DNA of 64,000 bases from Bacteroides fragilis (GTDB taxonomy: Bacteria > Bacteroidota > Bacteroidia > Bacteroidales > Bacteroidaceae). Made by a program: the position numbers and the translations under genes. Under the pieces are notes generated by a model. It had not been told where the DNA came from. It was given only the letters and a program-made list of their open reading frames with translations, and made no database searches. The DNA is taken from NCBI RefSeq assembly GCF_019583405.1, contig NZ_SZUU01000003.1, positions 372,001 through 436,000 on the forward strand, read 5' to 3'. Below, piece by piece: positions 18,153-26,122 of the stretch (position 1 is its first letter; every line of letters starts with the position of its first letter).

Positions 18153-19874
18153 TTAACTCCAGAAACTTGTATAGCCGGATGACAACCGTTCTTGCATCTC
18201 TTTCAATTTGGCTATGGAAACGGATTCTATTTTCTTATCTTCTCCGGTCAATGCCAACAACTGCGCTTCGATCGTGGTAATCAGTCTTTCAAGAAGTGAA
18301 TGCTTGACTTTTGTATCATCACCTTCTATTCGCGACAAGATTTTCATGCTTGTTATCTCGTCCAATGCGGTTGCTATGACCTCATCCTCACTGAACTCGT
18401 TTCCTTTTTCATCCATATTGTAAGGCAAGTTGTTTACCACATAAAGCAGGAATTCGTTTCGCGTGCGGTAGGCAACTTTGAACGGAGTGCCATTAAGAAC
18501 GTCATTCACTGCTTGCAAATAAGCCAATACCTTATTGCAAACATCCTCGTTATCTGCATATACATCCACACCTTCAACGGCTGTACCGATAAGCATATCG
18601 CTATTCAGTTTACCAATGCGTTCATATTTACTATCCAATCCGGCATACAAATCCACTTCATTCATTTCTATGGTCATGGCACGGTCAAGTACCTTACGTG
18701 AGAATGAGAAGGTTGTTTCATCCATATTGACAGTGCCGACAACTATAAGATTTTGAGGTATACAAATACCTTCTTCGTTGAATCTTACTCTAATGTCTTC
18801 AGCTGTGGTTAATGAGGCGGTTAAATTGAAATACCATTCTTCATCAACTTTCTTGAATATTGGGTCTGTTGTCACAGTTCCGTCTTCATGGATTTTACGG
18901 GATTCTATCACGCTTAGGTATTCCGCAAAATACTGTTCTACTGGAGCAAGGTTCATTTCATCCAAACATAAAAAATAAGGTGTATCAGGATTTTCCCAAG
19001 CCCGTGTAATAAATCTCAAGAAATTGCCAATTACATACACTGGTTTTCCGCTGACACGACTTACATAACCCATTAGTTCAGTAGAATCATGCCAATTCGG
19101 CTTAACCTGAATCATTTCAAAATTCTTAGGCTTATGAGCATTATACTCGGCGGAGTTTTCATCCCAACATGCACGGGCAAGTTCACGAACAATGCGGCTT
19201 TTACCTGTACCGGAAATGCCGGCAAGCAAAAGGAATGGCTTGGTTTTGATGGCGGTAATGTGGGGACGACATTTACTTGTTATACAGTTATCAATAATCT
19301 CTTGTTTCTTATTTTTTATATCGAAGTTCTTAAAGAAAGCCTCCTTGTCATTTCTATTGGGTATCTGTTTCATATAATCTTTATAATTTGTTTCTAATTT
19401 AGCGCAGCCATCTTTAACAGATATAACTTTGGAATAATTGTTAAGTGCATTTGTCATAATGTCCAAGTTTCCCATAGGGTCATGGAAAATATCAGTTAAC
19501 GCCTCTTTTAAATTTGCAGAAGAATTATGCTGCTCTAAATATTTTACAAGTTCTTTAACAACAAACACAGGTTCAACTAATCCTTTCAGGCTCTTTGTAA
19601 ATGGATTTGGAGCATAATAGTATTGTATCCAATGTTCTAAATATTCCTTGGCTTCATCTTCTGTTATAGTATGTGTGAAACGTGGAATGTATTTATCTTG
19701 ATGTTCAAGATACAATCCTAATTGACACGCCAATTGATAAGCAGTGTGAAAGAAGTCATTCCCCATGCGAAGTCTGAAATCTTCTGCACTCATTTGTTCG
19801 TGAGGTAACTGTTGCACGAACTCGCAAACTGTTTTTGGTGTGGCATTTCGCCACCTACATATTATATCAGCCAT
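18153..19874 (-). CDS. McrB-like AAA+ GTPase restriction subunit
   Basis: A 573-residue AAA+ motor. Walker A is GISGTGKS (219-226), Walker B is FLCLDEMN (301-308), and the McrB-type signature VNMDETTFSFSRKVLDRAM begins near residue 382, where MNxxD is a hallmark of McrB GTPases. The N-terminal 200 residues are a separate domain, probably for DNA recognition, unlike the methyl-reading domain of E. coli McrB as far as can be seen. It overlaps the upstream methylase gene by 8 bases and precedes the McrC-like gene, so one transcript carries the modification and restriction subunits. Confidence 0.9.
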   Translation of the reverse strand: MADIICRWRNATPKTVCEFVQQLPHEQMSAEDFRLRMGNDFFHTAYQLACQLGLYLEHQDKYIPRFTHTITEDEAKEYLEHWIQYYYAPNPFTKSLKGLVEPVFVVKELVKYLEQHNSSANLKEALTDIFHDPMGNLDIMTNALNNYSKVISVKDGCAKLETNYKDYMKQIPNRNDKEAFFKNFDIKNKKQEIIDNCITSKCRPHITAIKTKPFLLLAGISGTGKSRIVRELARACWDENSAEYNAHKPKNFEMIQVKPNWHDSTELMGYVSRVSGKPVYVIGNFLRFITRAWENPDTPYFLCLDEMNLAPVEQYFAEYLSVIESRKIHEDGTVTTDPIFKKVDEEWYFNLTASLTTAEDIRVRFNEEGICIPQNLIVVGTVNMDETTFSFSRKVLDRAMTIEMNEVDLYAGLDSKYERIGKLNSDMLIGTAVEGVDVYADNEDVCNKVLAYLQAVNDVLNGTPFKVAYRTRNEFLLYVVNNLPYNMDEKGNEFSEDEVIATALDEITSMKILSRIEGDDTKVKHSLLERLITTIEAQLLALTGEDKKIESVSIAKLKEMQERLSSGYTSFWS

Positions 19875-21048
19875 TATGTCCGTATTTTGTTATATCAATT
19901 TGTTTCATTAATGCCATTAAAATATCAACTATAATACTATTACCCGCTTGCTTATAAGTCTCTGTATCAGAGCAAACAATTTTGAATGAGTCATCAAATC
20001 CCATCAAACGGAGGCATTCACGTGGTGTTAGCTTACGAAACCTGCCATACTGAGTATCTATCATGCTGGAAACGACTTCTTCCATAATTTCCATATTTTC
20101 TCCACATGACTTTATTGCATATTTCTCGGGATAATTATCTTTGAAATAACTTTCCTCATAATCTTTTAATGCAAAAAGATACTCATCAGTTTGAGGGGTG
20201 TTGGGGTCAACTATTGTCTTTGGATGAAATACAAAATCGCCATGCCAATTAAACTGCTGATTTCTTTTTTGACATAAAAGAATATCACCGTTAATTTGAG
20301 TATAACTCTTTTGATAATTTATACTTCTTGTTATAAAGTTTACTCCCTTCTGTCTAAGGAAATACTTTTTCTCGAATTGTTTCTGTAGGAAGTCATACAT
20401 TGTTTTTTCCAAAGAGATAGGTGCTGGATATTTGAATTCTGTTTCCTTCTTAAATCCTATACAATATATACGATCACGACTTTGTGGAACGCCGTAATCT
20501 TTACCGTTTAAAACTTGATAGTACACATTATAGTCACAGTCGTTTTCAAAAGTCTCTTTTATAACCTTCCATGTTTTACCTTTGTCATGGCTAAGCATAC
20601 CTTTTACATTTTCAAAGATGAAAATTTGGGGTTGGCATTCTATCACGATACGAGCAAATTCTCGGAACAATGTACCTCGAGTATCTTCAAAACCTCCATG
20701 TTTACCACGTAAAGAAAAGGCTTGGCACGGCGCTCCACCGACGAACAAATCTACCTTGCCTTTATATGGTTTTGCATTGAAATTATGTACATCTGTATGC
20801 CATTGTGCTTCTGTTATAGGATAATTCGCAAAATAAGCTTTTTTACAATTTGCATCTATATCTCCTGCGAATTGTATACGATATTTTAGACCTAAGCGAT
20901 GCATGGAATGTTCTATGGCGCCAATACCGCTAAAAGACGTGGCAAGTCTTATTGTTCTCTCAGGATGGGAGAACTCATGAAGTCGCCAATCTGAATGAGA
21001 ATCAATATTAGCACTTGTGTTTTGTATGTCAGAATATTTATTCTTCAT
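19867..21048 (-). CDS. DNA cytosine-C5 methyltransferase (second of a tandem pair)
   Basis: A 393-residue m5C methyltransferase. Motif I is LATSFSGIGAIEHS, the catalytic Cys108 lies in GGAPCQAFS (motif IV), motif VI is FIFENVKG, motif VIII is QSRDRIYCIGF, and motifs IX-X are LTPRECLRLMGF and QAGNSIIVDILMAL. It is a clear paralogue of the upstream enzyme; the stretch between motifs VIII and IX, the target-recognition region, differs most. The start overlaps the end of the upstream methylase by 11 bases. Two methylases suggest an asymmetric recognition site with one enzyme for each strand, as in LlaJI. Confidence 0.95.
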   Translation of the reverse strand: MKNKYSDIQNTSANIDSHSDWRLHEFSHPERTIRLATSFSGIGAIEHSMHRLGLKYRIQFAGDIDANCKKAYFANYPITEAQWHTDVHNFNAKPYKGKVDLFVGGAPCQAFSLRGKHGGFEDTRGTLFREFARIVIECQPQIFIFENVKGMLSHDKGKTWKVIKETFENDCDYNVYYQVLNGKDYGVPQSRDRIYCIGFKKETEFKYPAPISLEKTMYDFLQKQFEKKYFLRQKGVNFITRSINYQKSYTQINGDILLCQKRNQQFNWHGDFVFHPKTIVDPNTPQTDEYLFALKDYEESYFKDNYPEKYAIKSCGENMEIMEEVVSSMIDTQYGRFRKLTPRECLRLMGFDDSFKIVCSDTETYKQAGNSIIVDILMALMKQIDITKYGHNG

Positions 21049-22201
21049 TTTCTATTCCATATTTAGTTATATCCAATTGCTTCAATAATGCAATAAGCAC
21101 ATCGACAACGATACTATTTCCTGCTTCCATGTATGCAGATGTATTACTTACTGCTATTTTGAAATCATCCTTGAATCCCATAAGGCGTAGACATTCTCTT
21201 GGAGTGAGTCTTCTTAAACCATTAATACCTTTTCCCTTATTATATGTTACATAGTTGTCAACACCAGCACGATGCATTTTATGCATGGATTGTAAGAGTG
21301 GTCTAGCTATATCTAAGTCAGTTTTAATCGGTGTTTTAAATGTTTTTGTTCCAGTACATAACACATACTTTGCAACTTTTTCTGAAAGATAATATTTATC
21401 ATCAACCTCTCTCACAGGGAAGATGAAATCGTTAAACCTTTCCGTTGCCACTCCATGAATTATTGCTTGCCGATGCTCCTCGTTTGGTGATAAGACCTTC
21501 TCCTTATTAGTGGAGTCAAAATATATGCTATTTGTATAATCTTCCAAAAAGTCATACATTCTATATTTGAGAGGTATAGGCGCAGGATACTTAAAGTTAG
21601 TCTTTTTCTTAAATCCTATGCAGTATAAACGTTCCCTTGTCTGAGGAATGCCATAATCCCTTGCGTTTAAAAGTTGATAATGCACATCATATCCGCAATA
21701 ATCCTTGAATGTATTGTATATTACCTCCCATGTGCGACCATGATCGTGTTTGAATAATCCCTGCACATTCTCAAAGATAAAAACTTTAGGTTGACATTCC
21801 TTAACCACACGAGCAAATTCACGGAACAATGTGCCTCGTGTATCTTCAAATCCTCGCTGTTCACCGACAATTGAAAAAGCCTGACATGGTGCACCGCCAA
21901 CGAATAAATCAACTTTCCCTTTATATGGCGTAGCATCTAATTGGTGAATATCTGTATGCCATTGATTCTCTTCTATGTCATAGTTTGCAAAATATGCAGT
22001 TTTGCAATTCTTGTCAATATCACCTGCAAAGACGATTTTTGTTCTAACGCCAAGTCTTTTAAGGGCATACTCTATTGCGCCTATACCACTGAAAGATGTG
22101 GCAAGGCGAAGCGTCCTTTTAGGGTACGAGAACTCTCGCTCTACCCAAGAAAGACCGTTCCAGTCAATATTGTTTTTTGTATTTTGGACTATATTAGGCA
22201 T
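21038..22201 (-). CDS. DNA cytosine-C5 methyltransferase (first of a tandem pair)
   Basis: A 387-residue m5C methyltransferase with motif I LATSFSGIGAIEYA, catalytic Cys106 in GGAPCQAFS, motif VI FIFENVQG, motif VIII QTRERLYCIGF and motifs IX-X LTPRECLRLMGF and EAGNSIVVDVLIAL. It transfers a methyl group from S-adenosylmethionine to cytosine and would protect the element and host from the McrBC-like nuclease encoded downstream. The gene follows the Xre controller by 32 bases and overlaps the second methylase by 11 bases. The two enzymes are so similar outside the recognition region that they probably arose by duplication. Confidence 0.95.
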   Translation of the reverse strand: MPNIVQNTKNNIDWNGLSWVEREFSYPKRTLRLATSFSGIGAIEYALKRLGVRTKIVFAGDIDKNCKTAYFANYDIEENQWHTDIHQLDATPYKGKVDLFVGGAPCQAFSIVGEQRGFEDTRGTLFREFARVVKECQPKVFIFENVQGLFKHDHGRTWEVIYNTFKDYCGYDVHYQLLNARDYGIPQTRERLYCIGFKKKTNFKYPAPIPLKYRMYDFLEDYTNSIYFDSTNKEKVLSPNEEHRQAIIHGVATERFNDFIFPVREVDDKYYLSEKVAKYVLCTGTKTFKTPIKTDLDIARPLLQSMHKMHRAGVDNYVTYNKGKGINGLRRLTPRECLRLMGFKDDFKIAVSNTSAYMEAGNSIVVDVLIALLKQLDITKYGIENEE

Positions 22202-22233
22202 TAATCTATTTTTCTAAATTTCTTCTTCATTTT

Positions 22234-22446
22234 CTATTTGTCGTTTTTAATTGACCACAATAAATCCCTAGTATCCACTCCAAGGACTTTTGCGATTTCA
22301 ACTAATGTTTCTAAATTAGGCTGCATGGTGTTAGTGCACCATTTTGAAACAGTACCAGGATCTTTCCCTAACTGTTCTGCTAACCATTTATTGGTGCGTT
22401 TCTTTTCAGCTAAAACCACCTTCAAACGATTTATGTCTTTACTCAT
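22234..22446 (-). CDS. Xre-family controller-type regulator
   Basis: A 70-residue single-domain helix-turn-helix protein. The HTH is KKRTNKWLAEQLGKDPGTVSKWCTNTMQPNLETLVEIAKVLGV. It is the first gene of the restriction-modification operon, directly before the methylases, and resembles C proteins that time expression of restriction genes. A palindrome at 22496-22527, over the expected -33 region of its promoter, is a good candidate operator. Confidence 0.85.
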   Translation of the reverse strand: MSKDINRLKVVLAEKKRTNKWLAEQLGKDPGTVSKWCTNTMQPNLETLVEIAKVLGVDTRDLLWSIKNDK

Positions 22447-22471
22447 ACGTTCTATGATATGTTTTTGAATG

Positions 22472-22527
22472 CAAAGGTAATCATTCTTTTTGTATTATCA
22501 TCTTATAATTGTGTTTATATGATGATA
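22472..22527 (-). promoter_or_regulatory. Promoter and candidate operator of the defence operon
   Basis: On the minus strand TACCTTTG (22472-22479) fits the Bacteroides -7 box, 26 bases before the Xre start; no good TTTG -33 box is present. Instead an inverted repeat, TATCATCTTATA (22496-22507) with TATATGATGATA (22516-22527), matches at 11 of 12 positions and covers the -33 region. A further GATGATG follows. Binding by the Xre protein, as repressor or activator, is inferred. Confidence 0.5.
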
Positions 22528-22759
22528 TGATGATGAAAAACGACTTTATATTGTTGTATGTTTCAATTATATGGTTGCCTGTAGTTGACTATGTTTGTTT
22601 CTTGACTTAAAAAGTGTATTAGAATTATCTACAATTTATACAACTTATTTCGTGTTATCCAAAGGATCTGCTAAAAGATATTTACTCGTAAAGTGCGTCT
22701 ATAAAAAGAAAATTCGTATCTTTACATATGTAATATGGTTAATTATTGAAGTTAATTTG

Positions 22760-23593
22760 ATGCGAAATATGAATGCTAACATAGAATATGAGAAATTTAC
22801 CCAAGAAATTTATCAAGAATTAGTGAACGCTGATGTCGTAAAAAGTACAAAAGTCAAACATAATATAAAGATTCTTGGTAAATCAGGACAGAAACATCAA
22901 ATAGATGTATATTGGGAGTATGAAATAGCAGGAGTATTACATAAGGTTGCTGTTGAATGCAAAAATTATAACAAGCCTATTCCAATTAGTAAAGTTCGTG
23001 ATTTTTATGGTGTGCTGTCGGATTTGGATAATGTATCTGGAATTATGGTTACAAAGATTGGTTACCAAGAGGGAGCTAAAAAAATGGGCAGCCATTATGG
23101 TATATGTTTAAAAGAATTGAGAACACCCAATCAAGGAGAAGCTATTGTTGCAGAAGTAAGAACCTGTATAAATGTATCAGTCAGACATTGTCTTTTTGAG
23201 GTGGATGATATATGGGCAAAAGAAAATGGTTTAGATCTTCAAGCATATAGGGAACGATTAGATTGTCTAAACTTTCCTCCAAAAGAAAAATGGCTTCATT
23301 CCATTTATATTCCTTTGCAAGTTAAAGACAGAAGCATCTGTAATGCGAAAGGAGAAATTATAGACACATTGGATAATTTAGAAAATCAGTTACGTCCAGA
23401 TGAAGACCATGTCTTTTATTTAGAGAATTCCTATATAGATACCCATTGTGGCTTAGTGAAAATTAGAGCAATAAAATATGAATATGAACAAAATAACAAA
23501 ACTATGAATATATCTATTGACGCTCAAGAGTTTATCAAGGCTATCCTAAAGGATGCTTTGAATGGGGAAATCAGATTAGTTGCCAAACGCTAG
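22760..23593 (+). CDS. Mrr-like restriction endonuclease-fold protein
   Basis: A 277-residue protein from ATG 22760; the open frame extends further upstream but that part is AT-rich intergenic sequence. The N-terminal domain has the PD-(D/E)xK pattern of Mrr-type nucleases: YEKFTQEIYQEL with a helical Glu, HQIDVYW with the metal-binding Asp, and VECKNYN with E-x-K, followed by VRDFYGVLSDL and IMVTKIGYQEGAKKMG. The C-terminal half is not recognised. It is transcribed away from the Xre-led operon and could be a separate restriction enzyme or a helper of it. A TATCTTTA -7-like box lies at 22717-22724. Confidence 0.75.
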   Translation: MRNMNANIEYEKFTQEIYQELVNADVVKSTKVKHNIKILGKSGQKHQIDVYWEYEIAGVLHKVAVECKNYNKPIPISKVRDFYGVLSDLDNVSGIMVTKIGYQEGAKKMGSHYGICLKELRTPNQGEAIVAEVRTCINVSVRHCLFEVDDIWAKENGLDLQAYRERLDCLNFPPKEKWLHSIYIPLQVKDRSICNAKGEIIDTLDNLENQLRPDEDHVFYLENSYIDTHCGLVKIRAIKYEYEQNNKTMNISIDAQEFIKAILKDALNGEIRLVAKR

Positions 23594-23623
23594 TGGTACG
23601 GTTTCAATGTGGAACTAATGATT

Positions 23624-24391
23624 TTATTTTTCTTTCTCTCTCCTCTCTTTTACCTTTTCCAATCCCGGCATCTTTTTAGCCAATACACTTTCTCCTGCAG
23701 GGAAATAAAGCGGAAAGACCTGAGATAAGAAACTTACAATATCACTACGCTTCTTACCCATATTGAAAAAAGCAGAACAAACAAAGTACATAAGATCTTG
23801 CTGGCTACATGTGTCTTTGAGCTGAATGGTTATTGAGGGAGTGATTATCAAACCGTGTTCTGCAAATGTGCAAGCACTGGCAAGAATCGCTTTCTGTTCT
23901 TCCTCAGTGAACATCTTGATTTTATCTGCTAACCATTCAAGTTCTCTTTGCAGAAGTGCTTGTTGCTTTTCATTCTGATGTTCCAATAGAATTGCTACAT
24001 TTTCTTGTTGCTTTTCGGTCAAAGCATTTTCCAATGCTTGATTCTTTCGTTTAAGGACATTGAATTTCAGCAATGCGGCAATGTACATACAGAAATAACC
24101 TACCGCAACATCGAATATCAGAACAAGCAGATAATTGCTGTTTGAATTTTTAGTGTCCCCGGTTAGATACTCACTGATAGGAATAACAGCAAATAGCATG
24201 ATGATGGCTATTGCATAAAGTACTCTGTATCGTATTTTATGGTTTACCTGCGGTAAGGAGGCAAACAAAAAGGCGATAATCAAAACGGCAATTATAGCAC
24301 TGAATGGTATGAAAGATGTTACCATAGGTTTATTACTCAGTTTGAGGGTTAACAATAATGCGCCAATAGCCAGCTTTATCAGAACCTTCAT
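23624..24391 (-). CDS. Membrane protein with coiled coil, partner gene of the Schlafen-like gene
   Basis: Up to 255 residues. It has three to four membrane segments in the first 110 residues (LAIGALLLTL, FIPFSAIIAVLIIAFLFASL, VLYAIAIIMLFAVIPI, LLVLIFDVAVGYFCMYIAAL), a coiled coil around 112-160 (NQALENALTEKQQENVAILLEHQNEKQQALLQREL) and a soluble tail. I do not recognise a family. The reading from 24391 overlaps the upstream Schlafen-like gene by 59 bases; an internal ATG at 24325 would start just 7 bases after its stop and would lose the first hydrophobic segment. The coupling suggests the two proteins act together, perhaps at the membrane. Confidence 0.6.
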   Translation of the reverse strand: MKVLIKLAIGALLLTLKLSNKPMVTSFIPFSAIIAVLIIAFLFASLPQVNHKIRYRVLYAIAIIMLFAVIPISEYLTGDTKNSNSNYLLVLIFDVAVGYFCMYIAALLKFNVLKRKNQALENALTEKQQENVAILLEHQNEKQQALLQRELEWLADKIKMFTEEEQKAILASACTFAEHGLIITPSITIQLKDTCSQQDLMYFVCSAFFNMGKKRSDIVSFLSQVFPLYFPAGESVLAKKMPGLEKVKERREKEK

Positions 24392-25883
24392 GAGCCAAAA
24401 TCTCCATATCCCTAAGGCTTTTGATGTTTTTCTCTATGGCACGTTTAGTTACACCAATTTTATTAGCCATATTATCGGCTGTGATTGATGGGTCAGAAAT
24501 AACGAGGTCGATTATCTTTTGTGCAGTTTTACTGACCTTCTTCGGTGTTTTCGATGTATCTCCGAACCTATTTGCATTTACACCGAACTTTTTCACCGAA
24601 CCTTTTTCGTTTACACCGAACTTTTCTGCATTTACACCGAACTTTTCGACCGAATATTCTTCGTTTACAGGGTACTTTTCGAGGGTACTATTTACCCTGT
24701 TGGCTACTTCCTCAACAGATATTCTTCCGTTTTCGCTCCAATTCAGATTATAGAAAGTGGTGTAGAAAGAAGTCGCTTCCGTTTGATATTGCGGTTCTTT
24801 TCCTTGCAGGAAGTTGGGTAGTTTTTCCGTCAATTCTCGCATTTTGCGTAAGCCGGAACCTCGTTTCTCCATATAGTCCAGCTGTGTGAACACATCCGCA
24901 ATGACGGGATTGCGGCGCATGGACGGCACTTTGTATATGTCACGGTCTTGAATTTGTGTACCGTCAAGCATCGCACCGGGTGATACCAGTTCTACGCGGT
25001 CATCGTAAATGTCAATATGCACTTCACCGCCCATTACCGTATAATCTCTATGGATAAGATGGTTTACCAACCCTTCAAAGATGGCACGGTCGGAATAGTC
25101 CGGTAGGTTTAGACGATAGTTTGGCATCTTTACCCAGCCGCTCATGGTATAGTTCTTGATGAAGTCCATGCCGTATTTCAGAAGTAATACGAGGTTATCC
25201 CGATGCTCTACGGAGCTGATGGCGTCATCCTTATAGAGTCCAGTCCAACGGGTGCAAAAGATACGCGATTGGAATACGGTGCAATTATCCACGAACAATA
25301 ATCCGGCATTGGTCAGTTTACCATCAGGAGTAACCAGACCGAATGATTCTAGATACTTGTCATTCCATTCCTGATGGGTTTGTTCACGGAAAGTATTGGC
25401 GAGAATAATAAACGAGTGTTTGCTGGCATCCACTTGGGTAGGTAGTGAATCCCATGTCATGTGCGTACCTTTCAATACCAACGAAAGAAGTTGCTGTGAA
25501 TTACACTCCACACTTTCATTGCCAACCCGCACAAAAGCAGTACGTGTTCCGTCCTGATAGTAGTAATAAGGTGTAAGCGTTCCGGCCTTTACTTTCACTT
25601 CAAGCAAAGAGTGCCCTTCATGTTCTATCGGGATGAGTTGTATTTCCGGTACAGGGTCAAGTCTTGCCTTTATCGTTTCGCTGATAAAATCGGCATCGGC
25701 TTGCGGATTCTCCAAACCTACAATCACTCCATCATCGTTCACTCCATAGAACAGACTGCCACCTTCTGTATTGGCAAAAGCCGACACGGATTTGAGCCAT
25801 GACTTCACTTTCTTACGTTCCAACATTTCCTTGAAATCGTAAGCTGAGCATTCCGCTATCAATGTATTGTTATGTATCTGCAT
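24333..25883 (-). CDS. Schlafen/AlbA-type ATP-binding regulator with repeated linker
   Basis: About 516 residues from ATG 25883; an ATG at 25910 is also in frame but leaves only 18 bases to the likely -7 box. The N-terminal AlbA_2 (Schlafen) domain shows KSVSAFANTEGGSLFYGVND. A GHKL-like C-terminal ATPase region follows (LVNHLIHRDY, VELVSPGAM, RRNPVIADVF, EKRGSGLRKM). A linker of repeated KFGVN units then leads to a winged-helix end (ITADNMANKIGVTKRAIEKNIKSL). Such proteins are common in mobile elements and have been linked to nucleic-acid cleavage or transcription control in defence. It is the last gene cluster before the right end of the element. Confidence 0.82.
   Translation of the reverse strand: MQIHNNTLIAECSAYDFKEMLERKKVKSWLKSVSAFANTEGGSLFYGVNDDGVIVGLENPQADADFISETIKARLDPVPEIQLIPIEHEGHSLLEVKVKAGTLTPYYYYQDGTRTAFVRVGNESVECNSQQLLSLVLKGTHMTWDSLPTQVDASKHSFIILANTFREQTHQEWNDKYLESFGLVTPDGKLTNAGLLFVDNCTVFQSRIFCTRWTGLYKDDAISSVEHRDNLVLLLKYGMDFIKNYTMSGWVKMPNYRLNLPDYSDRAIFEGLVNHLIHRDYTVMGGEVHIDIYDDRVELVSPGAMLDGTQIQDRDIYKVPSMRRNPVIADVFTQLDYMEKRGSGLRKMRELTEKLPNFLQGKEPQYQTEATSFYTTFYNLNWSENGRISVEEVANRVNSTLEKYPVNEEYSVEKFGVNAEKFGVNEKGSVKKFGVNANRFGDTSKTPKKVSKTAQKIIDLVISDPSITADNMANKIGVTKRAIEKNIKSLRDMEILAHEGSDKAGYWRIIVNPQTE
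24577..24646 (-). repeat. In-frame repeats in the Schlafen-like gene
   Basis: TTTACACCGAACTTTT occurs exactly at 24577-24592, 24610-24625 and 24631-24646, with a degenerate copy near 24663. Spacings of 33 and 21 bases keep the frame. On the coding strand this gives repeated KFGVN peptides between the ATPase-like and winged-helix domains. The unit number could vary between strains without disrupting the protein. Confidence 0.8.
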
Positions 25884-25927
25884 CGTTTCCTTATTGTTGT
25901 TTGGGCACATTACCCCAATATCATATA

Positions 25928-25935
25928 CAAAGGTA
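25928..25935 (-). promoter_or_regulatory. -7 box of the Schlafen-like gene
   Basis: TACCTTTG on the minus strand fits TAnnTTTG and lies 45 bases before the ATG at 25883. A matching TTTG -33 box is not evident. Confidence 0.4.
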
Positions 25936-26069
25936 AGGATAAAACCGGAGATTCTGTTAAAAACGCCTCATACTTTTGATTATTATGCGTTTATATCACG
26001 ATTTTTATCGAAAAATTATATACTTTTGCAGTCAAGAGCTGTGGTTGCTTATGGATGCTTATTTTCGGA

Positions 26070-26093
26070 TTTGCGATATAATTGCAACACGTG
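26070..26093 (+). repeat. Right subterminal repeat, possible integrase arm site
   Basis: Direct, imperfect copy (19 of 24 positions) of the left-end sequence at 4172-4195. It includes TTTGCGA and TTGCAACACGT. It lies about 30 bases inside the right attachment site. GCAAC and GTTGC also form a short inverted repeat here (26083-26105). Confidence 0.45.
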
Positions 26094-26122
26094 TACGCAA
26101 GTTGCTCATACAGAGATAATGT

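Noticed and set aside
22595..22759. Upstream extension of the Mrr-like protein
   Set aside because: The segment is AT-rich control DNA with a likely -7 box at 22717, and the coding-like sequence begins at the ATG at 22760.
24577..24646. CRISPR-like or noncoding tandem repeat in the Schlafen-like gene
   Set aside because: The repeats are in frame, spaced by multiples of three and encode KFGVN peptides within a continuous protein.
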